Shown here one piece after another: positions 8,580 through 17,101 of a stretch of DNA of 64,000 bases. Positions within the stretch are counted from its first letter, which is position 1, and the number at the start of each line of letters is the position of its first letter. A program made the translations under genes and the position numbers. Source of the stretch: Arenibacter latericius DSM 15913 (GTDB lineage: Bacteria > Bacteroidota > Bacteroidia > Flavobacteriales > Flavobacteriaceae). The stretch spans positions 118,150 through 182,149 of the forward strand of contig NZ_AUKX01000003.1 in assembly GCF_000424985.1 (NCBI RefSeq), given 5' to 3'. The notes beneath the pieces were generated by a model. That model made no database searches. It saw only the letters and a list, made by a program, of their open reading frames with translations, and was not told the origin of the DNA.

Positions 8580-10724
8580 TTATTTTAAAACTGATGGGTT
8601 AGGAAGATCCTGGAAACCCATATTAAATAAGGTAAACCCAAAAATATCTGCAGTTTGCTCAATAGTTTTACTTATTGGGGTACCTGCACCATGTCCGGCG
8701 TTTATTTCTATTCTAATAAGAGTAGGGTTATTTCCAGTTTGTTTATCTTGTAGTTCCGCAGCAAATTTAAAGCTATGTGCAGGCACTACCCTATCATCAT
8801 GGTCTCCTGTAGTTACAAGAGTTGCGGGGTAACTGACTCCCTTTTTAACGTTATGTACTGGTGAATAATTTTTTAGATATTGGAACATTTCCTCACTATC
8901 TTCTGCAGTTCCATAATCGTAGGCCCAACCAGCTCCCGCAGTAAAGGTATGGTAACGTAACATGTCTAATACACCCACAGCTGGAAGCGCTACCTTCATT
9001 AATTCTGGTCTTTGTGTCATAGTGGCTCCAACTAATAATCCGCCGTTAGAACCTCCTCTAATGGCTAAATAGTCGCTAGAAGTATAGTTGTTGTCAATTA
9101 AGTATTCAGCAGCAGCAATAAAATCGTCAAAAACGTTTTGCTTTTGTAATTGGGTACCTGCATCATGCCACTTTTTACCATATTCGCCACCACCCCTTAA
9201 ATTAGGAACGGCATAAATTCCGCCTTGTTCCATCCATACTGCATTGATAATGCTAAAAGAAGGAGTTAGGCTGATGTTAAATCCACCATATCCATATAGG
9301 ATAGTCGGATTTTTACCATTTAGTTCTAGCCCTTTTTTGTGGGTGATGATCATGGGGATCTTTGTGCCGTCTTTGGAGGTGTAAAACACCTGTTTAGACT
9401 CGTATCCTTCGGGATTAAAATCTATTTCTGGCTTCCAATACAATTCATATTCACCAGAATCTACATTGTATTTATAAGAAGAAGATGGTGTGTTATAATT
9501 GGTAAAGGAGAAATAGAATTCTTTATCCTCTTTTTTTCCGCCAAAACCACCAGCAGTACCTACACCAGGTAGTTTTACCTCACGTATTTTATTTCCCTCA
9601 TAATCGTATTGGTACACTTTGGAGATGGCATCTACCATATAATTTGTAAAAATATAGCCTCCGCCTGTACCAGGGGTGAGTACGTTTTCTGTCTCTGGAA
9701 TTAGATCTGTCCAATTTTCTGGTGCTGGATTAGCAGCATCTACGGTTACGATTCTTTTATTGGGGGCATCCAAATTGGTCACTAAATATAGTTTGGAACC
9801 TACATTGTCTAATATGGAAGTATCAGAATCGGTGTGATCTACTATGGGTATTAATTTGCTACCTGGCTTAGTAAGATCTTTAATAAATAGTTTGTTGCCC
9901 GATGTTGACACGGAAGCAGATACCAATAGGTATTTGTTGTCTTCTGTAACGCTACCACCTACGTAACGGTGTTTTTCGGAGGCGATTCCTCCAAAGATTA
10001 TCTCGTCTTCCTTTTGAGAAGTACCTAATTTATGGTAGTATAGCTTGTGCTGATCTGTTTTTGCTGATAATTCACTGCCTTTAGGCTTATCATAACTAGA
10101 ATAGAAGAAGCCTTCATTTCCTTTCCAAGAGATGCCACTAAATTTGATGTCTACTAAGGTGTCTTCAACAATTTTTCTAGTTTCTGTTTCTAATACGATT
10201 ACCTTGCGCCAATCGCTACCTCCTTCAGATATGGAGTATGCAGCTATAGAGCCATCGTCAGAAAAGCTTAGGCCAGCTAAAGAAGTAGTTCCGTCTTCGG
10301 AGAAGGTGTTGGGATCTAAGAATACCTCCTCTTCACCATTTTCTTTGGTACGGTATATTACATACTGATTTTGGAGTCCGTCGTTTTTAGAAAAGTAAGT
10401 GTAATTACCTTCCTTAAAAGGAGAACCTAATTTTTCGTAATTCCATAATTTTTCCAAACGATTTTTTAAATCGGCTCTAAAAGGAATTTGATCTAGATAA
10501 TCAAAAGTGGACTTATTTTGGTCTTTAACCCAAGCCTCTGTTTCTTTACTTCTATCATCTTCTAACCAGCGGTAGGGGTCCGGTACATCGGTTCCGAAAT
10601 AGTGGTCTACCGTATCAACTTTTTTTGTGCTAGGATAATTCAAAACAATAGGGTCTTTTTTTTGATTTGTGCCACAAGCGAGTACAACGCTTGCCGCGAT
10701 TGTGGATAATACTATTTTCTTCAT
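8580..10724 (-). CDS. Prolyl oligopeptidase family (S9A) serine peptidase, lipoprotein
   Basis: A 714-residue protein with a lipoprotein signal ([17 protein letters not shown], lipid Cys at 17), an N-terminal seven-bladed propeller beginning with [11 protein letters not shown], and a C-terminal alpha/beta-hydrolase domain. The catalytic Ser is in [11 protein letters not shown], the Asp in [12 protein letters not shown] and the His in INAGHGAG, so the triad is complete. It cleaves proline-containing short peptides. The lipobox puts it in the periplasm or on the outer membrane, where it would act on peptides being imported. It has its own promoter just upstream and a strong terminator after it, so it is monocistronic. 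Length is normal for the family. Confidence 0.95.
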   Translation of the reverse strand: MKKIVLSTIAASVVLACGTNQKKDPIVLNYPSTKKVDTVDHYFGTDVPDPYRWLEDDRSKETEAWVKDQNKSTFDYLDQIPFRADLKNRLEKLWNYEKLGSPFKEGNYTYFSKNDGLQNQYVIYRTKENGEEEVFLDPNTFSEDGTTSLAGLSFSDDGSIAAYSISEGGSDWRKVIVLETETRKIVEDTLVDIKFSGISWKGNEGFFYSSYDKPKGSELSAKTDQHKLYYHKLGTSQKEDEIIFGGIASEKHRYVGGSVTEDNKYLLVSASVSTSGNKLFIKDLTKPGSKLIPIVDHTDSDTSILDNVGSKLYLVTNLDAPNKRIVTVDAANPAPENWTDLIPETENVLTPGTGGGYIFTNYMVDAISKVYQYDYEGNKIREVKLPGVGTAGGFGGKKEDKEFYFSFTNYNTPSSSYKYNVDSGEYELYWKPEIDFNPEGYESKQVFYTSKDGTKIPMIITHKKGLELNGKNPTILYGYGGFNISLTPSFSIINAVWMEQGGIYAVPNLRGGGEYGKKWHDAGTQLQKQNVFDDFIAAAEYLIDNNYTSSDYLAIRGGSNGGLLVGATMTQRPELMKVALPAVGVLDMLRYHTFTAGAGWAYDYGTAEDSEEMFQYLKNYSPVHNVKKGVSYPATLVTTGDHDDRVVPAHSFKFAAELQDKQTGNNPTLIRIEINAGHGAGTPISKTIEQTADIFGFTLFNMGFQDLPNPSVLK

Positions 10725-10747
10725 TTATATTTAATCTATGTGATTGC

Positions 10748-10779
10748 CAAAAATACTACAAAAAATACCTTTGCGACAA
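10748..10779 (-). promoter_or_regulatory. Probable promoter of the S9 peptidase gene
   Basis: On the minus strand TATTTTTG (10755-10748) fits TAnnTTTG, with TTG at 10779-10777 and a 21-base spacer. It lies 24 bases before the peptidase start. The upstream box falls in the loop of the asd terminator hairpin, so the two signals overlap. Confidence 0.5.
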
Positions 10780-10800
10780 TAAGGTCACAAAGGTATTTTT
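10762..10800 (-). terminator. Intrinsic terminator after asd
   Basis: AAAATACCTTTG (10762-10773) pairs with CAAAGGTATTTT (10788-10799) around a 14-base loop, with T-rich sequence following on the minus strand. It lies about 77 bases after the asd stop. Confidence 0.65.
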
Positions 10801-10876
10801 ATGTATTAATGTCCCCTTGGAGTTGGGGTTGTAAAGTTTTAGTCGCCTTTTCTTAGAAAGTGAGCTTATTGTTTGT

Positions 10877-11866
10877 TTATACTAAACTGTTTTCAACAAG
10901 ATACTCTGCAATCTGTATAACATTAGTGGCGGCTCCTTTTCTTAGGTTGTCTGCAACAATCCACATATTTAAGGTGTTCGCCTGTGTTTCGTCTCTTCTT
11001 ATTCTTCCAACAAAAACCTCATCCTTTTCATTGGCGTAAATAGGCATAGGATAGGTGTTGGTATCTGGGTTATCCTGTACTATAATCCCCTTGGTTTCGC
11101 TTAGCATTTTTCTTACTTCGGAAAGATCAAAGTCATTCTCAAACTCCACGTTTACAGATTCGGAATGTCCTCCAGAAGTAGGAATACGTACAGCAGTCGC
11201 AGTTACGGAGAAACTATTGTCGTTAAATATTTTTAAAGGTTCCTGAGCCAACTTCATTTCCTCCTTAGTGTAGCCGTTTTCTAAGAATACGTCACAATGT
11301 GGAAGTGCATTTTTTCCTATAGGATAAGGATAGGCCATTTCGCCTTGTACTCCAGCAATTTCATTTTCTAATTGTTGCACTGCCTTTACCCCAGTACCTG
11401 ATACAGACTGGTAGGTAGAAACAACTACTCGTTTCATTTTATATTTCTTATGCAAAGGAGATAGTGCCAAAACCATCTGTATAGTAGAACAGTTTGGACT
11501 AGCTATTATTTTATCTTCCTTGGTAAGTTCATTTGCATTAATTTCTGGAACAATCAATTTCTTAGAAGGGTCCATTCGCCAAGCAGAGGAATTGTCGATT
11601 ACCGTTATTCCTGCTGATGCAAATTTAGGTGCCCACTCTAGAGAGGTGTCCCCGCCTGCCGAAAATACAGCTATATCCGGCTTTGCTTCTAAGGCCGTTT
11701 GTAGGCCTATAAGGGTGTGCTCCTTCCCTTGGAACATTAATTTTTTACCTACAGATCTTTCTGAGGCTACCAATAACAATTCTGTTAATGGAAAGTTGCG
11801 TTCTGCTAATACTTTTAGCATTACTTCTCCAACCATTCCAGTTGCTCCAACTACAGCTACTTTCAT
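10877..11866 (-). CDS. asd: Aspartate-semialdehyde dehydrogenase
   Basis: A 329-residue protein with the N-terminal NADP-binding loop GATGMVGEVML, the catalytic Cys in IIASPNCSTIQM, the SVSGTG turn, and the FVGRIRRD and NLRKGAATNVIQIAE segments of the C-terminal dimerisation domain. It reduces aspartyl-4-phosphate to aspartate semialdehyde, feeding lysine/diaminopimelate, threonine and methionine synthesis. It stands alone with a well-formed promoter 25 bases upstream and a hairpin terminator downstream. The start follows the family N-terminus MKVAVVGATG. Confidence 0.96.
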   Translation of the reverse strand: MKVAVVGATGMVGEVMLKVLAERNFPLTELLLVASERSVGKKLMFQGKEHTLIGLQTALEAKPDIAVFSAGGDTSLEWAPKFASAGITVIDNSSAWRMDPSKKLIVPEINANELTKEDKIIASPNCSTIQMVLALSPLHKKYKMKRVVVSTYQSVSGTGVKAVQQLENEIAGVQGEMAYPYPIGKNALPHCDVFLENGYTKEEMKLAQEPLKIFNDNSFSVTATAVRIPTSGGHSESVNVEFENDFDLSEVRKMLSETKGIIVQDNPDTNTYPMPIYANEKDEVFVGRIRRDETQANTLNMWIVADNLRKGAATNVIQIAEYLVENSLV

Positions 11867-11891
11867 TATTAATGTATTAAAATTGAGAAGG

Positions 11892-11921
11892 CAAAGGTAC
11901 TCATTAATGCATTGAGAACAA
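11892..11921 (-). promoter_or_regulatory. Promoter of asd
   Basis: On the minus strand TTG (11921-11919), a 19-base spacer and TACCTTTG (11899-11892) match the Bacteroidota consensus exactly. The box ends 25 bases before the asd ATG. Confidence 0.75.
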
Positions 11922-11978
11922 TGCGATTAATCTAATTTATTAAAAATATAACAAAAAGTTATAAATATCACTGAAGTA

Positions 11979-12023
11979 TAAAAAAAACCGTCAGCCTTTT
12001 TGATATAAATGGGCTGACGGTTT
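11979..12023 (-). terminator. Intrinsic terminator after mscL
   Basis: AAACCGTCAGCC (11985-11996) pairs with GGCTGACGGTTT (12012-12023), and a run of T follows on the minus strand. It lies about 50 bases after the mscL stop. Confidence 0.85.
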
Positions 12024-12076
12024 AGGTTGGTCGGTAGTTGGTCTTAGTTTAGACCGGAACTTTAGTATTGAATTGA

Positions 12077-12484
12077 TTATTTTTTCAACAAATCTCTGAT
12101 TTGCATTAATAACTCCTCTTGCGTTGGTCCTTTTGGAGCTTCTTTTTTAGGAGCAGGTGGTGTTTTTGTTTTATTGTAAGCTTTTACAATCATGAAAAGC
12201 ACAAAACCTACAATCACTAAATTAACGATAGAGTTTATCCATGCTCCATAACGGATAGCACTCTCCGGTTTGGTAACTGTTCCATCAGCAGCAACTATAG
12301 CTTCTGATAGTACAATCTGCATTTCTGAGAAATCCATGCCGCCTGCAAAATACCCTACAATTGGCATCATAATGTCATTTACAAAGCCATTAACTACTAA
12401 GCTGACAGCTCCAGCCAGAATTACCGCAACGGCTAAATCAATGACATTTCCTGTCATGATGAAATTTTTAAATTCTTTTAACAT
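12077..12484 (-). CDS. mscL: Large-conductance mechanosensitive channel
   Basis: A 135-residue protein with the MscL pattern: amphipathic N-terminus MLKEFKNFIMTGNVIDLA, first membrane helix with the conserved GNVIDLAVAVILAGA pore segment, a periplasmic loop with MDFS and an extended region, a second helix (about residues 84-105) and a charged C-terminal bundle ending in QEELLMQIRDLLKK. It forms a pentameric inner-membrane safety valve that opens under hypo-osmotic shock. Single gene, 72 bases downstream of alr on the same strand, with its own terminator. Confidence 0.97.
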   Translation of the reverse strand: MLKEFKNFIMTGNVIDLAVAVILAGAVSLVVNGFVNDIMMPIVGYFAGGMDFSEMQIVLSEAIVAADGTVTKPESAIRYGAWINSIVNLVIVGFVLFMIVKAYNKTKTPPAPKKEAPKGPTQEELLMQIRDLLKK

Positions 12485-12556
12485 AGTTTAAGGGTTGGTT
12501 ATTATCTACTGCAATGTAGTGAAAAAAATCATTCTTAACAAAATGCTAAAAAAATA

Positions 12557-13660
12557 TTAATTATCTAAATAAACACGTCTTATACGTTGTGAAATTCCAG
12601 TAAGAAGCTCGTAAGATATAGAATTGCTATAAGAGGCCATTTTATCTGCGCTATGGTTTTTGCCAAAAACAATAACTTCATCACCTTCCTTACAATCTAT
12701 CTCCGTAATATCTATCATTAGCATATCCATACAAACATTCCCTATAATGGGGGCAAGTTGTTCGTTAATCCATACGTGGCCTTTGTGATTTCCATAAACT
12801 CTGCCAATGCCATCGGCGTGTCCAATGGGCAGGGTTGCTGTTACCATGGGTGAATTGGAAATAAAACCTCTGTTGTAACCAACGCTTTCATTAGGGCCAA
12901 TATGGTGAATCTGGGAAACAATTGTCTTTAAGGTAGCGACTGGGATTAATTTAGCATCTTCGGAAGCCTCATTACCATAACCATAAAGTCCAATTCCGCT
13001 TCTAACCATATTATATTGAGCTTCTGGATAATTAATTATTCCAGAGGTATTCAATATATGTTTTAATGGTTGATAGTCTAATTTGCTCGTTAATGTCTTG
13101 CTAATTCTTTCGAAGGTTGCTATTTGTGAAAGGGTAAACGCCTTTTCACTTAAATCTTCGGATGCAGCTAGATGTGATAATATGGAGGTTACTTTAATTT
13201 GTTGCGCTCCTTTCAATTGATCTGCTATGAAATCCACCTCATTTTCAGAAAAACCTATTCTATTAAGTCCGGTATTAAGTTTTAAATGAACAGGATAATT
13301 TGATTGTTTTAAGGCTTTAGCGGTCTGTAAAAAAGAGGTAAGCATTGTTGGGGAGTACAAGCTAGGCTCTAAGCAGCGCTCTATTAAAGTAGTATATTGT
13401 ACCCTTTGGGGATGGAGTACTAGAATAGGCAGTTTTATGCCAGCATCTCTTAAAACAACGCCCTCATAGGTATAGGCAACTGCTAGGTAGTTAGCACCTA
13501 AGGCCTCTAGTTTTTTTGCAATAGCAACCGAGTCACTACCGTAGGCAAATGCTTTTACCACTCCCAAGAAAAGGGTGTCTTTATTAATTTTAGACCGTAG
13601 ATAGTGGTAATTGTGCTCTAGTGCCTGTAGATCTATTTCCAGAACGGTTTCCTCAACCAT
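12557..13660 (-). CDS. alr: Alanine racemase
   Basis: A 367-residue PLP enzyme that interconverts L- and D-alanine for peptidoglycan. Lys36 in GVVKAFAYGSDS is the Schiff-base residue; the SILSHLAASED segment, the IVRSGIGLYGYG-type phosphate-binding turn, the catalytic Tyr in VGYNRGF and the IGNVCMDMLMID loop are present. The usual lysine-site consensus is KANAYG; here it reads KAFAYG. It is a free-standing racemase, not the MurF-Alr fusion found in some Bacteroidota. It follows tdk at 6 bases, so the two are co-transcribed. Confidence 0.95.
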   Translation of the reverse strand: MVEETVLEIDLQALEHNYHYLRSKINKDTLFLGVVKAFAYGSDSVAIAKKLEALGANYLAVAYTYEGVVLRDAGIKLPILVLHPQRVQYTTLIERCLEPSLYSPTMLTSFLQTAKALKQSNYPVHLKLNTGLNRIGFSENEVDFIADQLKGAQQIKVTSILSHLAASEDLSEKAFTLSQIATFERISKTLTSKLDYQPLKHILNTSGIINYPEAQYNMVRSGIGLYGYGNEASEDAKLIPVATLKTIVSQIHHIGPNESVGYNRGFISNSPMVTATLPIGHADGIGRVYGNHKGHVWINEQLAPIIGNVCMDMLMIDITEIDCKEGDEVIVFGKNHSADKMASYSNSISYELLTGISQRIRRVYLDN

Positions 13661-13666
13661 GTTTAT

Positions 13667-14302
13667 TTATATTTTTTTAGGGGATATTATTTCCTCAGAA
13701 GTAACTTTTATAGTGTTTACTTTCTCCTTCAGCATGGCTTTGTAGTAGGCAGCTCTACTTAGGGGCTCGTACTCTTCTACCTCGCCTAATAGAACTAGGT
13801 TTTCATTGTTGTTCTTTCTAAAGCTGTAGTTAGCTAAATTTCCGGTTCGGGTACAAACAGCGTGTACTTTTGTAACATATTCTGCAGTAGCCATAAGTGC
13901 AGGCATGGGGCCAAAAGGGTTACCCTTGAAATCCATATCTAGTCCTGCTACTACCACTCGAACTCCTTTATTTGCTAAGTCGTTACATACGGTTACGATT
14001 TCATCATCAAAGAATTGAGCTTCATCAATACCTACTACATCACAGCCATCAGCTAACAGGCGTATATTGGTAGCTGCAGGTACAGGAGTAGAACGTATTT
14101 CATTGGCATCATGGGAGATTACCATTTCTTCATGATATCTAGTGTCTATCATGGGTTTAAAGATCTCCACTTTTTGTTTTGCGAACTGAGCTCGCTTAAG
14201 ACGTCGGATGAGTTCCTCGGTCTTTCCGGAGAACATGGAACCACAGATAACTTCTATCCATCCGAATTGTTCTTTAGGGTTAACAGTATTTTCGAGAAAC
14301 AT
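13667..14302 (-). CDS. tdk: Thymidine kinase (class II)
   Basis: A 211-residue enzyme with the Walker A loop GSMFSGKT (residues 21-28), the basic lid region with DTRY and SHDA, and the Walker B-like [11 protein letters not shown]. It phosphorylates thymidine with ATP for salvage. The C-terminal zinc site of class II kinases normally has four Cys; here only the first survives (AVCTRTGN in place of the CxxC pair, and PLSRAAY in place of the second pair). The Lasso-like YSFRK segment is kept, so the protein is probably active without zinc. It sits directly upstream of alr. Confidence 0.94.
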   Translation of the reverse strand: MFLENTVNPKEQFGWIEVICGSMFSGKTEELIRRLKRAQFAKQKVEIFKPMIDTRYHEEMVISHDANEIRSTPVPAATNIRLLADGCDVVGIDEAQFFDDEIVTVCNDLANKGVRVVVAGLDMDFKGNPFGPMPALMATAEYVTKVHAVCTRTGNLANYSFRKNNNENLVLLGEVEEYEPLSRAAYYKAMLKEKVNTIKVTSEEIISPKKI

Positions 14303-14504
14303 TTTGTAATTTTAGACGAAAGTTATTTGTTTTCCGTTAGTTTAATAGGAGGCATAAAATTATCAAAAAAATAATCCATGTGGCAGTAATGTTGGGAAAA
14401 GTTGAGTAAAGGTTCATTTTTTTATAGCCACACCTAATAGAACATTGTATAATTGTGAAATTGGAGCTCCCTTGGAGTCCAGCTTATAGTAAAAATCACT
14501 AAAA

Positions 14505-15182
14505 ATGAAAAAGAGACTAAAAGAGGAATTAAGGATATTATCTACCGAAATTATAACTGCAAAAAATACGGGGGAAATTACTTCGCTATACGATGCGGCA
14601 AGGGAATTATATGAAAAGTTAGCGGTCCTAAAATATATTGAAGAGAAATTAAACGAAGTAGAGATAGACGTTTCTAAGAGTGCTATTGGTTCTAAATTTG
14701 AAACCATGGCTAATTCTGTGCTAAGTGCAAACTCATCTGTACCAGAAAGCAATCCGCATAAAGAAGACATTATTACTCCAGGGATAGATACAATTAAGGA
14801 TATGGTTTCAGAAATGCCAAATCCTACTACTATAGATGAGGTTCTTTCTCAGTTTTCTTCCAACTCAGATTTAATCAATGATAAAGATCTTTTTACACCT
14901 AAGGTGGAGGCACATACAAGGCCAGTAACCAAGACAATCACGAACCACACGCATAGGAATATTAAGATAGATCTAAATGATAAGCTAGCTTTTGTTAAGC
15001 ATCTATTTAATAATAGCATGGAAGATTATAATAGGGTGTTGTCTCAACTTAGCACAATAGATACTGAAGAACGGTCTATTTCTTTTATTGTTAATATGGT
15101 AAAACCAGATTATGATAATTGGATAGGTAAGGAAGAGTACGAAGCTCGATTTATGAATTTAATTTCCCGAAAGTTTTCCTAG
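14505..15182 (+). CDS. Conserved flavobacterial hypothetical protein
   Basis: A 225-residue soluble protein with no function I can assign. The N-terminal 70 residues are highly charged and predicted helical or coiled-coil (MKKRLKEELRILSTEI). A low-conservation linker with Ser, Asn and Pro follows to about 140. The C-terminal 80 residues (NIKIDLNDKLAFVKHLFNNS and the NMVKPDYDNWIGKEEYEARF segment) look like a compact conserved domain. It has no signal peptide, membrane helix or metal-binding cluster. It is divergent from tdk and precedes rsmI on the same strand, a neighbourhood I associate with flavobacterial genomes. The start at 14505 is the first Met of the helical region. Confidence 0.75.
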   Translation: MKKRLKEELRILSTEIITAKNTGEITSLYDAARELYEKLAVLKYIEEKLNEVEIDVSKSAIGSKFETMANSVLSANSSVPESNPHKEDIITPGIDTIKDMVSEMPNPTTIDEVLSQFSSNSDLINDKDLFTPKVEAHTRPVTKTITNHTHRNIKIDLNDKLAFVKHLFNNSMEDYNRVLSQLSTIDTEERSISFIVNMVKPDYDNWIGKEEYEARFMNLISRKFS

Positions 15183-15304
15183 GGTTAAGCTAAAAATATC
15201 ACATAAAATTGATGTGCTTTTCTAAAGTTAGAAGGTGCTTCATATATTAATGATGTGATGTGGGGGATTTATTTGATTATTTTTGCCAGCTATCAAAACG
15301 TTTA

Positions 15305-15976
15305 ATGGGGAAATTATATATTGTACCAACACCAATAGGTAATCTTGAAGATATTACTTTTAGGGCTATTCGAGTTCTAAAAGAGGTAGATTTAATTTTA
15401 GCCGAAGATACTAGGACCAGTGGTAAATTGCTACATCACTATGAGATAGGCACTAATATGCAGAGTCATCATATGCACAATGAGCATAAAATGGTGGATG
15501 GTATTATTAGGCGATTAGAGGCTGGAGAGAATATCGCTCTCATTTCTGATGCCGGTACCCCCGCTATTTCAGATCCCGGGTTTTTACTGACCCGTGCCTG
15601 TGTCCAAAATAATATAGAAGTAGAATGTCTTCCGGGAGCTACAGCATTTGTTCCAGCATTGGTAAACAGTGGGCTACCCAATGATAAATTTGTATTTGAA
15701 GGATTTTTACCTGTGAAGAAAGGAAGGCAAACAAGGCTAACACTACTTGCAGAGGAGTCTAGGACTATTATTTTCTATGAGTCGCCCCACAAACTAGTGA
15801 AAACCCTAGGTCAATTGGTTACATATTTTGGAGCGGATAGGCAAATCTCAGTGTCTAGGGAAATTTCCAAGATGTATGAGGAAACTATAAGAGGTACTGT
15901 AAGTGAAGTGTTGGATCATTTCACAGCAAATCCTCCTAAAGGTGAAATTGTGATGGTTTTGGCAGGTAAAAAATAA
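15305..15976 (+). CDS. rsmI: 16S rRNA 2'-O-ribose C1402 methyltransferase
   Basis: A 223-residue protein starting MGKLYIVPTPIGNLEDITFRA, the typical RsmI N-terminus. The frame continues upstream to 15260 but those 15 residues are not family-like, so I place the start at 15305. Further motifs are ILAEDTRTSGKLL, NIALISDAGTPAISDPG (SAM-binding loop of the tetrapyrrole-methylase fold) and CLPGATAFVPALVNSGLP. It methylates the ribose of C1402 at the decoding centre together with RsmH. It follows the hypothetical gene by 122 bases. Confidence 0.95.
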   Translation: MGKLYIVPTPIGNLEDITFRAIRVLKEVDLILAEDTRTSGKLLHHYEIGTNMQSHHMHNEHKMVDGIIRRLEAGENIALISDAGTPAISDPGFLLTRACVQNNIEVECLPGATAFVPALVNSGLPNDKFVFEGFLPVKKGRQTRLTLLAEESRTIIFYESPHKLVKTLGQLVTYFGADRQISVSREISKMYEETIRGTVSEVLDHFTANPPKGEIVMVLAGKK

Positions 15977-16010
15977 TTAGCAAATAGTAGTGCGTTTTAT
16001 TAGGTAATAA

Positions 16011-16601
16011 TTAAACGTGCTTTCCTTGCTTCCACCCATATTTTTCTAGATATCGTTTTCCGGTTTTTATAGCGTCTTCTTCCATTGTGGTTCCCATGGT
16101 ATCATTCCATCTATTTAAAAAGCCGAATAGAGAAATAACGCCAAGCATTTCTACGATCTCGCCTTCATCCCAATATTTATAAAGGGCATTTTTAATTTTT
16201 GGACTCATGGTATTGGGAACTTGGGAAGCTGCTAAACTAAAGTCCAGGGCAGCTCTTTCTGCTTCTGAAAAAGCAGCATGTGTTCTGTACTCCCATATAT
16301 TATTTAATTTTTCAGCCTCGGCACCAAAGCGTTCAGCGGCAAGTATTGCATGAGCCTGACAATATCTGCATCCAGTGGCATTACTGCTAACCCATGCGAT
16401 CATTCGCTTTAAAGCAGAGTCTACCCTTCCCTCATTAGTCATTACAGCCTTATTTAAATTTATAAAGGCCTTAGATATTTCGGGTCTGTGCTGCATAGTC
16501 AATACAGAATTGGGACAGAATCCCAAAGTTTCGTTGAAAAATTCTGCCAAAACTTTAGTTTCGGGGTCGTGGGTTGGATCTAATGGTTTAACGAGCGGCA
16601 T
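16011..16601 (-). CDS. AhpD-like / peroxidase-related carboxymuconolactone-decarboxylase-family protein
   Basis: A 196-residue protein starting MPLVKPLDPTHDPETK. The frame extends upstream to 16643, but that part would overlap the divergent promoter region. It has the helical AhpD-like core with the redox motif CRYCQAHA (CxxC and nearby His) about residue 85-92, the active site of alkylhydroperoxidase-like proteins. A role in reducing peroxides or in thiol-dependent detoxification is inferred. It is divergent from an OsmC peroxiredoxin gene with 55 bases between the two starts. Two thiol-peroxidase-type genes sharing one control region suggests a shared stress response. Confidence 0.82.
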   Translation of the reverse strand: MPLVKPLDPTHDPETKVLAEFFNETLGFCPNSVLTMQHRPEISKAFINLNKAVMTNEGRVDSALKRMIAWVSSNATGCRYCQAHAILAAERFGAEAEKLNNIWEYRTHAAFSEAERAALDFSLAASQVPNTMSPKIKNALYKYWDEGEIVEMLGVISLFGFLNRWNDTMGTTMEEDAIKTGKRYLEKYGWKQGKHV

Positions 16602-16656
16602 GGTTATATATTTATACGTATTTTTGGCTCCTACAAGTAACAAAAATTTTATACTG

Positions 16657-17076
16657 ATGACAAATCATATTACTACAAAATGGTTAGGCAACATGACCTT
16701 TGAAAGCAATAACCCTTCTGGGAATAACTTAATTATAGATATTGCGAAGGAAGATGGTGGAGGAGGACAAGGATATCGTCCTAAGGCTTTAATGTTAAGT
16801 AGCCTTGCTGGCTGCTCTGGTCTTGATGTAGCCTCCTTAATTAAAAAAATGAAATTGGAAGTAGAGGAGTTTAGAATAGAGACTATTGCCGATATTACTG
16901 AAGAACACCCAAAATATTATGATAAGGTAACTATAGAGTATCATTTTAAGGGTGCTAATTTGGAGGAGAAAAAATTACAACGAGCAGTAGATCTTTCCAT
17001 TGAAAAGTATTGCGGTGTAATGGAAATGTTTAGAAAATTTGCCAAATTAGAAATCAAAACCATATTTCATAAGTAA
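16657..17076 (+). CDS. OsmC/Ohr-family peroxiredoxin-like protein
   Basis: A 139-residue protein from ATG 16657 (MTNHITTKWLGNMTFES). An open frame runs upstream to 16375 but lies opposite the AhpD-like gene and is not used. The two family cysteines are present, in SSLAGCSGLDV and SIEKYCGVMEM; they form the peroxide-reducing pair of OsmC/Ohr proteins. The GYRPKALMLSSL segment is a family hallmark. It would reduce organic hydroperoxides in the cytoplasm. The PNGase F-like gene follows 25 bases later on the same strand, but a functional link is not obvious. Confidence 0.88.
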   Translation: MTNHITTKWLGNMTFESNNPSGNNLIIDIAKEDGGGGQGYRPKALMLSSLAGCSGLDVASLIKKMKLEVEEFRIETIADITEEHPKYYDKVTIEYHFKGANLEEKKLQRAVDLSIEKYCGVMEMFRKFAKLEIKTIFHK

Positions 17077-17101
17077 TTCTAAGAATCTCTAATTCTTCCC
17101 A

